Shown: positions 24,720-37,418, counted from the first letter of the stretch. The stretch: DNA of 64,000 nt from Copromyces sp. CBS 386.78 (GCA_030685235.1 MU839220.1:1-64000), one strand, 5' to 3'. Numbers and translations: made by a program. The notes: a model not told the origin generated them from the sequence alone.

Positions 24720-27700
24720 AGAAATAGAGCCTATATTAATTCTACTTGTTATTAACGACCGTAATTTATTCTATACCCTTATTAATAAGGATTATTAATA
24801 TTATATTGCAATTAGTAAGAAAGTTATTAAAGATCTTCGGATTCTAATCGTTCCTATTAAGTTTCGTCATATTAAGGGAATTTCTATAACTATAGAAGGA
24901 ACTACTATTTAAGGTTTTACGTACTTCCTAACGGAAGTTAATAATTATATTTACCCTATTTATATTTATATCGTTCTATTATTAGAATTCCTAATTATTT
25001 TAAGAAAGTTATAATTAAAGGCTATATATACCTATTCTATTCCTTATAAAAAGCGGATATATATAGGGATTATAAATTATTAAATCCTATACGTCGGCAG
25101 AAAATAGGCCCCGAATACGGAATTTATAAAGGATATTAAATCCGCTATCTACGTAATAGTAACTACCTTTGTAAGCTATATTTAAAAAATTAAAAAAGAA
25201 TTTGGGAATAGAGTAGTAAAGGAAGCTATTTACGCTATAAATTTAAAGGATATTAAAAAGGCTTTACGGCCGAAAATAATATATATTAAAAATTAATTCC
25301 GGAAAATAATCCTAAAGAAGTATTATAACTTCCTACTTTTTTAAATAAAGTAAAACGCCGATAAACGTAATCCCTACCGTCCTAAAATCGATTATAAAAT
25401 TGAAATTAAGAAGGATAAAAATAATAAAGAATTACTAATCCCTTTTAATCCGCTTTATAATATAATCTGTAAAGAGTTCTTAGTTTTAAAAAAGATATTT
25501 AAAGATCTTTTAGATAAGGGTTTTATCCGTACTAATAATTTAGAAGTTGGAACCCTAATACTTTTCGTACGGAAACCGGGCGGCGGCCTCCGCTTTTACT
25601 ATAATTACTATACTTTAAATATTATTATACGAATGGATTGTTACCCTTTACCGCTTATTAGCGAAACGTTCTATATTTTAAAGGGAATTAAATAATATAT
25701 AAAAGTTAATATTATATAAGCTTTTTATAAAATTCAGATAACTATAGGAGAAGAATAGAAAACGGTATTTTAAATATAATACAAGTTATTCGAATAGCTA
25801 ATTATACCTTTCGGACTAATTAGTATACCGGTAACGTTTTAATAGTATATTAATTATATCTTTTACGAATATTTTAATAAATTTTATACTACTTATATAA
25901 ATAATATATTTATTTATACTTCGGGTACTAAAGAGGATTATAAAGTTAAAATCTATTTAATATTAAAGAACTTCTTTAATATAAACCTCTATTTAGATTT
26001 AAATAAATATAAATTTATTATTAAGAAAGTTAAATACTTCGGTTTTATTATTTATACGGGTATAGGAATATAAACCGACCCTGAGAAAGTTAAAGCTATC
26101 TTCGATTAGCTCCTTCTTAATTCTTAAAAGGGCGTTTGTAGTTTTTTTAAGTTCGTTAATTATTATAGGATATTTATATTTTAATTTTTAAAAATCGTAG
26201 CCCTATTAATAATATTTACCGGTAAAGGAATAGCCTTCGAATAGACTAAAGAATATAAAAGTACCTTCCAATTATTTAAAACGCTATTTACGAAGGCCCT
26301 AATCCTTATAGAATTTAACCCTAATAAAAAAATATTTTTAAAAACGGATTATAATAATTTCGTATTGGGCGGAATTATTTTATAAAAAGTTAATAAATTT
26401 AGAAAATAGGTAATTATCAGTTATTACTCGCGGAAATTAAATATTACTAAACGGAATTACTTTATTTATAATAAGGAAATATTCGCGATTATTAACTATT
26501 TAAAATAATAGTCGGTTAAGTTATAAAATTATAAGTCTTTTACTATTTTTATTAATTATTGGAATTTAAAATACTTTATAAAAATATAATGGTTTTTTAA
26601 GTAGTAAATTCGCTAGGCTAAATATTTATTATAGTTCAATTTTAATATCGAATATTAATTAGGTAAGGAAGGGGTAGTCCCCGATATTTTATCCCGCTGG
26701 GAATAGGATATACTTACCGAATAGGACTACGAAGTTTGCGATTTATAAATAATACCGGATTCCGCTCTCGAATCTTATAACTTATTTTATATTTCCGCTT
26801 CCTAAGTTATTTACGTTGGGAGGGAGGGTATAAATATATTTGAAAATTTAGATTTATAATAGTTCTAAGATTAAACGGCCTTAAAAGATTCCTTATATTA
26901 CTAAATTAGGACGGTAATTTAAAATAACGAACGGTACTTCGACCTTTCTTTAAAATTTAAAATATAGATTACTAATTATATTATTAATTTTTACGGCCGA
27001 TTCCGCTACTAAGGCCGCTTCTAAGTTTTTAGAACGCCCGTTTATATTAAGTTTAATTCTATTAGTCTTTTGGACTAGTTTTAGTAATTTAATACTTTTT
27101 ATATAATTTTTATTTAAATTATATACGATTCTTATATTTTCGGTTATTTAAGAAGAAAAGGTATTATAGCGGTATTTATCCAATACTTTTATTAACTACT
27201 CCTAAAGGTTTATATCCGGTAATTCTTTTATAATTATTATACTTATAGTTTTATAAAGGTTTGGAAGGAATAGAAACGAGGCTTCTTATAATTATTATTA
27301 ATTTTAGAATAATTTAATAGGGAAATTTAAATAGATTTTATTACGGACTTCCTAAATTTAAATAGTAATACCTATTTTTAGGTTATTAAAGACCGGTTTA
27401 GTAAGAACGTTATTTTCGAGCTTATACCTTTTATAGAGGCCGAATTTTATACCGAATAGTTTTTTTAGTATTTCGTTAAATACTATAATATTTTTAAATT
27501 TATTATTAGCGATCGGAGTTCTAATTAAATTAACCGTTTCTAGGCAAAATTCTACGAATTATTTAATATTAAGCGCTTTTTAAGTACGGTTTATTACCCG
27601 TAAACCGATAGTAGTTTAGAGCGTATAAATTAAAAGATTTATATTTACCTTCGAACGGTCGTTAATTATATTTAAAATAATTAGGATAAATAGTATTTAA

Positions 27701-28020
27701 TAGCCTAATTAATTATTAATAGCCGTATTAATACTTTAATTAGTATAAGCCTATTCTTTACTATTTATAGATTTAATATAGAATTTCTAATTTCTATTAT
27801 CGAGGAACCTACGAACGGACCTCCGCTCCTCTCTTCTAAGAAGCGAACTTACTAATTCGTTTAAAAGCTATAGTAAATTATAAATTTATATTAAACTATT
27901 ATAGTGGCGGCCGCCTAGTAATAAAAGAAATTCGCCAATTAATATCGTTAATTAGCCGAACGCTTCTAAATCGAGGATAAAGTTTAATTTAATTTTAAAA
28001 ATTATAATACCGATCGTCCT
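24720..28020 (+). pseudogene. RIP-inactivated pol of the inner Gypsy element
   Basis: Reading through the stops recovers polyprotein motifs in order. The reverse transcriptase shows KPGGGLRF and, after an FGL block, YINNIFIYT in place of the YIDD catalytic motif (about 25.9 kb). RNase H contains the KTDYNNFVLGGI stretch (about 26.35 kb). The integrase shows DFITDF, then a second acidic site near IISDRSSN, then TVYYP.TD before the glutamate (27.35-27.65 kb), the D,D-35-E pattern. Trp codons appear as TAG and Gln codons as TAA/TAG, so G-to-A and C-to-T changes explain the breaks. No functional product is possible. Confidence 0.88.
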
Positions 28021-30163
28021 AAAAAGAAATTAAATTAATTATACGTAAAGTATATAATTTCGAAAGTCCTCTCTCTGTACGTTGTAGAATTTTCTAGCCT
28101 CCTTCGAATTATTTATAATATTTTCTATATAAATCTTTTATAATAGGTAGTTTAAAATCCGTTATTAAAGTAAAGGCTTATTAATAATTAACCGCTAGTT
28201 ATAGAAGTAGAAGGAGAATTCGAATAGTAAGTAGAAGAAATTTTTTATATACTTACTAATTATAAGAAAGGGGGACCCGTCCGTAAAGTTTTAATTAAAT
28301 AAAAGGGGTACTATAATCCGACTTAAAAACCTTTAGTAGAATTTAAGGAAATAAAAGTATTTAATAAATTTAAAAGTAAATATAAAACGGCGGATATTAA
28401 TAACGGACTAGCCGACTAATAAATTAGAAACTTTCCCCTAGGAAATCCTACGAATAGAGTAAAATTAATTAATTACGGAATTATAAAAAAAGAATCGGTT
28501 CGTAGTATTAAAAGAAATTTAAAATTAATTAAGGTAAAGCTTCGAAAATACTAAATATCTTTTATTATTTTATTACTCAATAAATTTTCTACAATTTAAT
28601 TAATATTAATTTCTATTTTCCTTCCTCTAATTAAATTTATATCGGTAATAACGTATAGGTTATACGGGGTAGGGCGAATATTTTTGGCGTAAAGCGGGGA
28701 AAATAAAGACGGTAGAAAGTAAATTCTATTAAATAGGCGAATATTAAAGGGTAAATAAATAATATCCTATTACAAAAGTTTATTAAAGTCCGAAGTCTTT
28801 TTAAACCGTTTAGTAGCAGCGCCGTTATAGGTATATACTTAATACTTAGGAGCGGCGGAAGACTTAATAATATTTTTAATAGTAATAGTAAAAATAATAA
28901 AAATAGTAATAACGGGGGTAAAAGAAATAGTAATAGGGGTAATAAGAATAATAGTAGTAAGAATAGGGGAAGAGGTAATAATAGCGGTAATTCTCTCTTC
29001 GCATTCTTTTTAATTATTATAAGCGATTACTATATTGTTAAAATCGTATTAAATAATAATATTAACGACCTATTTAATAAACCCTATACGTTCTTTAAAG
29101 GCCGCTACCCTCCCTTTAAATTTAACGAATTTAATTATTTAATTTTTAAATATTTAGACTTCGGCGATTAAGGAAAATAATAAACCTTCGAATTTAGTAA
29201 AGGGGGATTATTAGCGGGCTATAATAAATTCGGATTTAATTCGAATTTAAGAATTATTAACGGAAATAATAAATATAAAAATAGATTAGGTAGGAAGGGA
29301 GAAATTTACGTAAAAATACCAATATCTTCGGCTTCTTCTATAGTTATTAAATAGTTAAATATTTTAAAAGTAGCGATAAATAATTCGCGTTTAAAACCCA
29401 GAACGTATTTAACCGTATATTAAGTAGTAAAGAATTTCTAAATTTATTCTAACGTCGGTTTATAAAATTTTTTAGCGTACTAGTACGTTAAATACGTAGT
29501 AATTATATTATTGGCGGCGGGAATAGTATAATTATACCTATTAATTAAGTAATATATATACTAATTTAGGAGTAGAGCGGTAGCGGCGGCGATAGCGGCG
29601 GTAATAGTAGCCTTAGTAATAGTCTTTCTACTAATACTGGTAATAATAATATTCGGGCGGGCTTAAATTAATTTAAATATAATTTAGCAACGAAGCGCAA
29701 GGGAGGAGTTTAGCGGAATAGGGGACGATAATTAATATAATTATTACTATATACGCCGAAATTATTAAAATTCTAAAAAATCTTATATTATATCGGGGGT
29801 AGAGGTAAGATTAAATATTTTAATAATTATAATAAATTAGATTAGGAAGTTAGTAGATAGATATAAGAGCAGGGTAAAATTAATAAACGGCGTAATAATA
29901 ATCGTAGGAATATAATAATAAGAAAGAGAAAAAAGTAAAAGGGGGGTAATAATTACGATAGTTATATTAGAAGGTTGAACGATAAGGGGGATATTTATAA
30001 TATAATATAATAATAGTTAAAAGAAAAAAGAAGAAGAGGAAAAGAGAGAGAGGAATTTGTAAATAAATAAAATACGTACCGCGCGACTAGAAAGGAGGGA
30101 GGCTTGTTATTTAATATTTAGGATATATATAACCTATTATAATTATATATCTAACTATTTAAT

Positions 30164-30179
30164 TGGAAGAAGGGGGGGG
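30164..30179 (+). other. polypurine tract of inner Gypsy element
   Basis: A 16-base purine run with eight consecutive Gs (ending in one C) lies just before the 3' LTR at 30184. This is the standard primer site for plus-strand DNA synthesis, and it is unusually G-rich for this AT-rich surrounding. Confidence 0.85.
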
Positions 30180-30183
30180 CTAA

Positions 30184-30418
30184 TATTATAGGGCTAATAC
30201 TTGTAGCTATGTACTTAATAATCGCTAGGCGAATTGCCGTGCCGGCAACGCTACTGTGCCGGCAATCCCTCCCTATAGCCCGTACACTTATACGTCCCTT
30301 AAAAAGGATAGCTAGCCAGCCGCCTGCTCTATAGGCACCTTTCCTCTCTTTCTCTCCTCGTAAAACCTTATCGATCGTTTAGGCCAGCACCTGTGCCAAC
30401 TGTGCTGCACCCCTTACA
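30184..30418 (+). repeat. 3' LTR of inner Gypsy element
   Basis: Direct copy of 22956-23190. Its right end keeps the G/C-rich state (GGCCAGCACCTGTGCCAACT), while its left end is strongly A/T converted. The target duplication CCGGT follows at 30419-30423. Confidence 0.94.
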
Positions 30419-32999
30419 CCGGTTTAATTATAAATAATATCGAATTTATTACTTCGACTTTTATTAGTCGGTTTAAATATATAAATAGCGAAGCTTTATT
30501 TAATTTTTAAATTAGGAAGTTAACCCTCTTTAATATTTATACTAGTAGGGATATTAAGTCCTTCGTTTAATAAATCGTTCAAAATATTAAAATATTGAAT
30601 TTACTTAATTATCTTCAATTTATATTCGCCTTTAAGGTTATAAACGGCTATATTTAGTCCGTTATTAATAAATTTATTAAGTTTACGACTTTAGGAATCT
30701 TCTTTAAATATATTAATAAAAAGAAGTCCGTTTTAATAGTTAAGGCTAGGGAATTCTAGAGCTCGTTACTCATTAATAAGCCTTTATCGTTTAACCTACC
30801 GAATTCGATTATAATATTAGTTAATTTCGGTAAATATTATTATTTACGTTCTAACTTTCCTTTTCGTTAGTAGATTTATTAGAATTCGAATGCTAATTTT
30901 TATAATTAATATAATAATAATAATAGTAATTACGGCCGGAATAATAATTATTATAATAATAATAATCGAAGAAACGGCGGCAATCCGAATTATAATAGGA
31001 ACCGGAATAGCTTAATATTAGAATCCGAATATTAATTTTAATCGAATCTGAATTAAATTTAAATTTAAATACCGAATTAGGGATACTAAAACTAAGGCTA
31101 TTAAAATTAGATTTATTAAAATAACCGCTTATCTACGAACAATTATAATAATATAGTTAATAAGTCTAATTATTAACCTAATTAAAATAATAGGCCTAAT
31201 GTTTAACGAATATACGTAGTTGAAGCCTAAAATTCAGATTAATAATAGGATTAGTAGGAATATTAACCGGCGAACGATTAAAATCCGGAAATATATAATA
31301 ACGACGAATATAATCTGACCTTTAATTAGGTTTATAATTAATTAAATTAAAATATAAATTAGAATAATAATTATAATAGCCCTAAATAACCTGAAGGACC
31401 GCCGGATTACGTTATTTAGATAGGAGTTTAGTAATTATTAATTAGAACCTATTAATATTAGTATTATTATATTAAATTTCTAATTTCGAATAAATTCTAG
31501 AGATATTTAGAGAAGGATTATTAAATCGAAAGATTATATAAATAGATTGCGTTAATTACTATAGTAGAGCCAAATTTTAACTACTATATAATTGTTGATT
31601 ATACTATTAAATTTGCTTTTATACTAATAGTTTTAGATTTCGAAGTTATTAAATTCGGAATTATTAATTTTAAAACTATTAAGTCGGCTATCGATTATTG
31701 TATAATTATTAATTATTCTAACGAATTAATTTCCAATTATAACTTTTATATAGTTAATTTTACCGAATTTATAATTAATATTAACGAACCGGACTTTAAC
31801 CCCCGTATAATTATTAATTGCGCTATTAAGTTTGTTATCACATCGCTTATTACCCCCGACCTTAAAGTCGAATTTATTTTAATCAAATTAAATCTACCGG
31901 ATTATAAGATAATTATAATTACCGTCGTCGAATAAATAACCGAATTAAACGTTTTATATAATAACGGCCGAAATAAACTCTTAGATTTGATAGAATAAGG
32001 ATATAAACTTCCCTTTAATTACCGCTAATTTATAATAAAAAATATACCTAAGCTTAAGCCTACCTATCTAATTGAGAAGGGTAAAGAATTAGTATTAGCG
32101 GTAAATTTTCTACTACCCTTCTAAGAACTATTGAAAATTATTTATTCGGACGTTGATTCTAAGTTAAATATTGGTATTAGATAGTATTTTAGAGCCTATT
32201 CTTATTTTAAGGCTCGTATTATAATAAATTTAGTAATTTGTTATAAGGAGGAAATTTGTTTTAATATAAGTTGTATTCGATCCTTAGTAGATAAGGTATA
32301 AATTAGTTAATATTATCCGAAAGTTTAAGTTCGCCGTAGAGCTTCGGTTATATTGATTCGAGGCATCGGTAATAATTAATACGTTTCGGATAAATATGTA
32401 GTCTTAAATTTCTTTTTTAAAGGCGGTATATTATAGGGATAGGAAGTAAATATTTACTTTCGTTAGGAAGTCGGACTTGTTAACGGCTTCGAAGTTTATT
32501 TATTATTTGGAATTAATATATTGGGGCCGGAGAAATTCGTTTTAGATTTGGGGAAGCCTGCCGTAATAGTTGGGTTTTGCAAAATCGCTATTTTAATAAC
32601 CGTTTTGCCTAGGGGAAAACGCTATAATGTTAGGGTTATAACGATTTAATACATTATTATTCAACTTAAGTTGTTTGCCCGAATTCTAATTAGGTATAGC
32701 GTTTTAATAGTTAATAATTAGGATTTCCTATTCGAATTATTATTATTTAATAAAGTAACGTCGTTCGCTTTATTTACCGATATAAGTATAAATTATATTG
32801 TTATAATTAATTTATTTAATAAATTAATTATAGTCGTTAATAATTAGATTATTAGACGCCTTCGATTAATTAATAATATATTTTCCTTAATTTAAGTCCT
32901 AGAAGAGTAAATGGCTAACGCTATTTATTTAGCGATTAATTAACTTTATAGTAAGTATTACGTTATTAATAATTTGTATTTGGTATAGGATTAAATTAT

Positions 33000-35900
33000 T
33001 GTTAAGTATTATATTGGCGTGCGCGTTTATAAGGATCGGGATAATCCGGAAGAATGTTAACGAATTTTTAATTTGCTAGATAAATTTGTAGACGTCTTCG
33101 AAGATAGAGGCTTTATATTAATCTTTAAAGATTAATAGTTTTATATTTCGTTGAAGTTAGGATAGGAAAAAGAGATCCTATAGAAATATATGATATATCC
33201 TGTGGGACTTCGTAAATGCGAAATTATTTAGGAAATTTTAAAAAAATTTATTAAATAGGGTAGGATTTATAGGATAAAGAATTAAATCCCCTTCTCTTTC
33301 TTAGTTTTTATTATATAGAGAGATTAGCCGGATAGTATAAAGAAGGGAAAGATAGTAGTTAATATTCGTAAATTTAATAAAATTATTTTATTCGATTTGT
33401 ATTTAATAATTTTCTAAGACGAAATATTATTAATTATTAGCAATAAACTTTATATTTCCGTTTACGATATTATTAGTTTCTATTATTAGTAGCGAGTTTA
33501 CTTTGATTTTAATTAGGTATTTATTATTATAATTCCGGAAGGCTAATTTTCCTTTAAATATTTAATTATAGGGTATAAGGGAAGTAACGCCTTCGTTTAA
33601 CGATAGATGGATATTATATTATAAAATATCCTATTTGCTAGAAGTTATTACGATAATATTGTTGTAGCGTTATTTATTATTAATAATTATTTGGTTGATT
33701 TGAGGCGCTTATTCGAAGCCTTTAGAATTGTTAATATTAGTTTGGGTCCTTCTAAATCCTTTATTAGATTTCTTAGTATTGTAGTGCTAGGCCGAAAAGT
33801 TGATTCGTTTAGTTTAAATATAATGCTGGAGAGACTTAACGCTATTAAACGCCTATAATTTTCTTTAATATTAAGAGATTTGGAATATTTCCTCGGATTT
33901 ACCGGCTATTTACGAAATAATGTGCCTTAGTTTTCGGTTATTATATCCCTACTCTAAGAATAGAAAATTCGATTAATATGAATTTACGAAGCTAAAGATT
34001 TAAAGAAACGATTAAAATACGTATGAAAAGTTTGGATAGATACTTGATAGGGTAGCCTAGGAGCTTCCAGATACCACGATGCAATGTGTGCAAATCGTAG
34101 TATTAGAAGTAAGAAAAGAAGATGTAAGAGTAAGAGAGTGCGAGCCGAAGGCTGCGCTGCGCGGGAATCCCTTTATGGGAATTCCTTATCTTATCGCGAG
34201 GGCCCACTTCATGTGGAGCCCTGGTGCTCAGCGACCTGGGACCTGCCGTGCCCAGAGGGCATGGCAGTGCCAGGTGGCTGGCGGGCAGGCATGACTGCGA
34301 TGCCCGGTCTATCTAATCAATCAATTGAGCTAATCATACATGTGATGCGATCCTCCCGCATCAATATGATTATTATTAACGAACTTACTATAATTGAAAA
34401 AGCGGCCTTTAATATAATTAAAGAAGATTTGTTAAAGTAGATTACGCTAATGTATTTTAGTATTGATAGGTAATTATTCTTTAATTTTAATATATTTAAA
34501 TATGGAATTGGTATATAAGTTTACTACGTTAACGAATAGATTATATTAAAGTTACTAGATTCGAAGGGAGTTGTTATTATATATCCGCCGCGTATAGTAA
34601 TTTAATTTATCGCCTTTTTAAGTCGGACTTTATTTAAAGCCGAATATAAATATTGGTTAATAGAAATAAAAATCTTAGGCTACGTATAAATAATAAAGAA
34701 AATTTATTAATAGTTATAAATTATTAAGAAAACTTTAATTGTATTTATAGATTATTAAACTATCTTCGGGCTTTAATATTAATTTGATATCACTAATATT
34801 ATTGTAGCTAGTACCGATAATAAGAAATTTATTAGAGTACTAGAATATATTAGCCGATACGAACTATAAGTAATATATAAGCTTAGTAAATACTATATTA
34901 TATTAGATACGTTATTTCGATTTTTGGTTAATCCGGGCCTAGACGATAATTTAAAAGCCCTAGGCGGTTTTAAAATCCTCCCCGATAATTAAAACGAATA
35001 TTAAGTATTTATTATAACCGAAGTAAATTAATTATATTAGGAAGTTTATTTTAACGTACTATTAGTAATACGCTTAGTATTAATTAGGGATATCGAAAAC
35101 TCTTAATTAGGATAACTGTTAGTAAAAGGATATACTTTAATATAGATAGCGCTAGACTTTTATTAAAGAATTATTAATAAATATAATAAAGATTTAAAAT
35201 TAGCGCGGATTAAGCAGCTGGTCATCGATAATGAACGTTTAAGAATATATAATTAAATATAATTATTATTCGCCTTTAGAAACGGTCTACTTTAGCGGAT
35301 TACCGAAGGAAATTTAGACTATTTATATATCCTGTGTACTTATATTAAACAAATCTTCAATTCGATTTATTTCGGAAATTATAGCAGTTACGTTAAATTT
35401 AGTAAATATTTATTACTTTACTTTATTATTAAAAGTATTAATTTACTATATTGATATTTAGTTAATTGTCTAGAATATTGAATTTTTAAAATTAAGCGTT
35501 ATAAAGTTTATAAGAGTCTATAACCTATTTTCGCGCCTCCTTGCCTGTATTATACTATTACTATTAATTTTATTATAGGATTGCTTATATTAGCCGAAGG
35601 ATTCGATTCGGCTATATTAATGATTTGTAAGTTTAGTAAGGCGATGAACGCAATATTAGGCAAGACGATTTAGACTATAAAAGAATAAGCGATCGCCTTC
35701 TTTAATACCCTATTTATAATTAATTGGGGATTATTTAAAGTTATTATTAGTAATAGAAATTCGAAATTTCTATCCGCCTTTTAAAAAGCCCTATTTGAGC
35801 GTTTAAGAATGAAATTACTATATAGTACGGCCTATTATTTATAAATAATAGTTAGAGCGAACGGATGAATTTTATTATTAAATTAACGTTTAAGTATTAT

Positions 35901-36560
35901 ATTAATATTTTTGAAGACTTAAGCCTATAGCCGATTACGATCCCCGACTTAGTATTCGGAATTAATAATTTAAAAGCCGCCGCTATAAGGCTAATATTTA
36001 GCGAAGCTATTATAAGATTTATATTTAATAATATTATTAATATTGTATTAAAATAAGCTAATTATAAAAATTAATAATTTTAAAGCTTATTACTACTTAT
36101 CGCTAGAATCGCCGTTAACGACGTAATCGCGACTTTAACTATATTAATAAAAGAATATTTTAATTGAAGTTGTTTCCCTAAGTTTTTCGAAGTTAATAAT
36201 AAAATTATATTTAGATTTTATTAAAGCTATAACGTACTTAAAACGGCTATATTAGGAAAGAAATTTGGGTAATAATTCGTTGGCCTATTTAGAATCCTAG
36301 AACGCATTAGCCGGTCGGTATATAAATTCGAATTTCTAATAAATTAGAAAATTTACCCCGTTATTAGTATCGATTATTTAGAACCCGCCCTACCTATAAA
36401 TATTTTTAGAAAATAGCTTCTAAGGATTAACGAACCTATACGCTTAATAGATTACCTATATAATATTATTAGGTACGATTAATAGAGGAAAAAATATTTA
36501 TTGGGATTTGAAGGATTAGGATTAGAATATTACAAGTAGAGGAAAATCGAAGATTGTAAC
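33000..36560 (+). pseudogene. RIP-inactivated pol of the outer Gypsy element
   Basis: The degenerate reverse transcriptase includes a stretch reading YDIISFYY..RVYFDFN and IIIPEG.FSFKY..IGYKGSNAF, then YYDNIVV at the catalytic YxDD position (about 33.64 kb). After the GC island the frame resumes with NELTIIEKAAFNIIKEDLLK (about 34.38-34.44 kb), the start of the RNase H region. The integrase core, with WGLFKVIISNRNSKFLSAF and STAYYL, lies at about 35.55-35.86 kb. The motif set differs from the inner element, so the two belong to different Gypsy lineages. Many stop codons make it non-functional. Confidence 0.82.
34035..34365. other. GC-rich, hairpin-dense island inside RIP-mutated pol
   Basis: About 330 bases of normal to GC-rich DNA without any RIP signature sit between the reverse transcriptase and RNase H regions of the outer element. 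The island contains a series of inverted repeats. Clear examples are TGCCGTGCCC-AGA-GGGCATGGCA, GGGCCCAC-TTCAT-GTGGAGCCC (one bulge), AGCC-GAA-GGCT, ACGATGCA...TGC-AA-ATCGT near 34075-34100, and TGATGCG...CGCATCA at 34343-34363. No protein or known RNA was recognised. It looks like a young insertion too short to trigger RIP, or a piece of mitochondrial DNA. The boundaries are estimated from composition and no target duplication was found. Confidence 0.6.
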
Positions 36561-36770
36561 GTAGAAGCCGTTAAAAGGTACGAAGAAAGATTATAATGTA
36601 ATAGATTTGTATTAAAGTAAATAGCGTATACGATTATAGAGTATTAGTAGGAGACTTAACGGATTTACTATTATTAGATTTATAGGGTATATATGTTTAG
36701 TTGGATTTGATTTTCAGATTTGTTAGTTTTAGCGACGGGGACGTCGCTTTTTTCGTTTTTTGGGGGGTAT

Positions 36771-36929
36771 TATTAGAATTTACTAAGTATGTAAGGTAGG
36801 TACTATATACCTTGTACCCTATATATATAGCCAGTACGTAATGTACGTTGTATAGTACCTTAGTATTATAGAATATATTATATAGATTGTACGTATTTGC
36901 ATTGCCTTGTTATGCCTACGGCATTAACA
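36771..36929 (+). repeat. right LTR of outer Gypsy element
   Basis: This 159-bp copy of 20879-21037 ends GGCATTAACA and is followed by the target duplication ACAAC. A G-run (TTTTTTGGGGGG) directly upstream is the probable remnant of the polypurine tract. Its right end is the less mutated of the two copies. Confidence 0.93.
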
Positions 36930-36977
36930 ACAACATGGAATGAGGGGTCGCTGTGGATGTGCTGCAGCGGTAACTGT

Positions 36978-37418
36978 TAGTGATCCATCCATACTGAAAT
37001 TTATCCATTATTTCGTATAATTATAAATTTCCATAATTACCGCTAATCAATGGTCCGTGCCACCGTCCGTGCGCCCCCCTTCCCACCCCCATACTGGGCA
37101 CACAACTGGGCCATCTTTGCACCTTTCGAGATACCGACGAGAGCTCTGGAATCCCCTCATCATCACCAACCAACTTTAATAAACACCATCGCGATGCCTA
37201 CTATACGCACCGGACGAACCGAGGCTACCCTCAGGGAATTTACCCTCGCCAAAGAAGTAGGGCGCGCCGCCCAGGTCGCGACGTGCAACTATTGCAGGCG
37301 GCGGAAATCGAAATTTATGGGGTTCAGTCACATGACTGGAAAAAATGAAAATAAATTTCACATAATTATGGGTAATTATGGTAATTACCGCTAGTCAAGA
37401 AACGAGGATGGACCACTA
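36978..37418 (+). mobile_element. internally deleted hAT transposon with 8-bp target duplication
   Basis: The 13-bp inverted ends are TAGTGATCCATCC at the left and, as the reverse complement of the right, TAGTGGTCCATCC (one mismatch). GTAACTGT stands immediately outside both (36970-36977 and 37419-37426), a perfect 8-bp target duplication. An 8-bp duplication with TAGNG-type ends is diagnostic of the hAT superfamily. Near the ends, TAATTACCGCTA(A/G)TCA occurs twice in the same orientation (about 37035-37050 and 37381-37397), like the subterminal repeats to which hAT transposases bind. The 441-bp unit keeps a leader, start codon and the first part of a transposase (37194-37394), so it is a deletion derivative. 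It shows no RIP. Confidence 0.92.
37194..37394 (+). pseudogene. truncated hAT transposase N-terminus (half BED-type zinc finger)
   Basis: The frame beginning MPTIRTGRTEATLREF runs 66 codons. It includes ATCNYCRRRKS, the CX2C half of a BED-type zinc finger, as found at the N-terminus of hAT transposases. The histidine half of the finger and the catalytic domain are missing. After the deletion point the frame reads AT-rich terminal sequence of the element and stops. No active transposase can be made. Confidence 0.7.

Larger units (their letters stand above)
22956..30418 (+). mobile_element. inner nested Ty3/Gypsy LTR retrotransposon, RIP-mutated
   Basis: This 7463-bp element lies inside the gag region of the outer one. 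LTRs of 235 bp (22956-23190 and 30184-30418) begin TGTTAT/TATTAT and end CCCCTTACA. CCGGT flanks both sides (22951-22955, 30419-30423) as a 5-bp target duplication. A polypurine tract, GGAAGAAGGGGGGGGC, stands at 30164-30179, four bases before the 3' LTR. The plus strand holds degenerate gag (about 23.2-24.3 kb), protease (about 24.75 kb), reverse transcriptase (25.45-26.0 kb), RNase H (26.2-26.7 kb) and integrase (27.3-27.85 kb): Ty3/Gypsy order. About 1.6 kb of unassigned sequence separates integrase from the polypurine tract. Pervasive TAG/TAA codons show it is dead. Confidence 0.94.
20879..36929 (+). mobile_element. outer Ty3/Gypsy LTR retrotransposon, RIP-mutated and interrupted
   Basis: Two direct repeats of 159 bp (20879-21037 and 36771-36929) bound the element; they begin TGTTAG/TATTAG and end TAACA/TAATA. 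The sequence ACAAC stands immediately outside both ends (20874-20878 and 36930-36934) as a 5-bp target duplication. Without the nested insertion the element is about 8.6 kb. On the plus strand, degenerate reverse transcriptase (about 33.3-33.9 kb) is followed by RNase H and an integrase core (about 35.5-35.9 kb): the Ty3/Gypsy order. The frames are full of TAG/TAA codons replacing Trp and Gln, as RIP produces. A GC island at about 34035-34365 interrupts pol. Confidence 0.92.
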
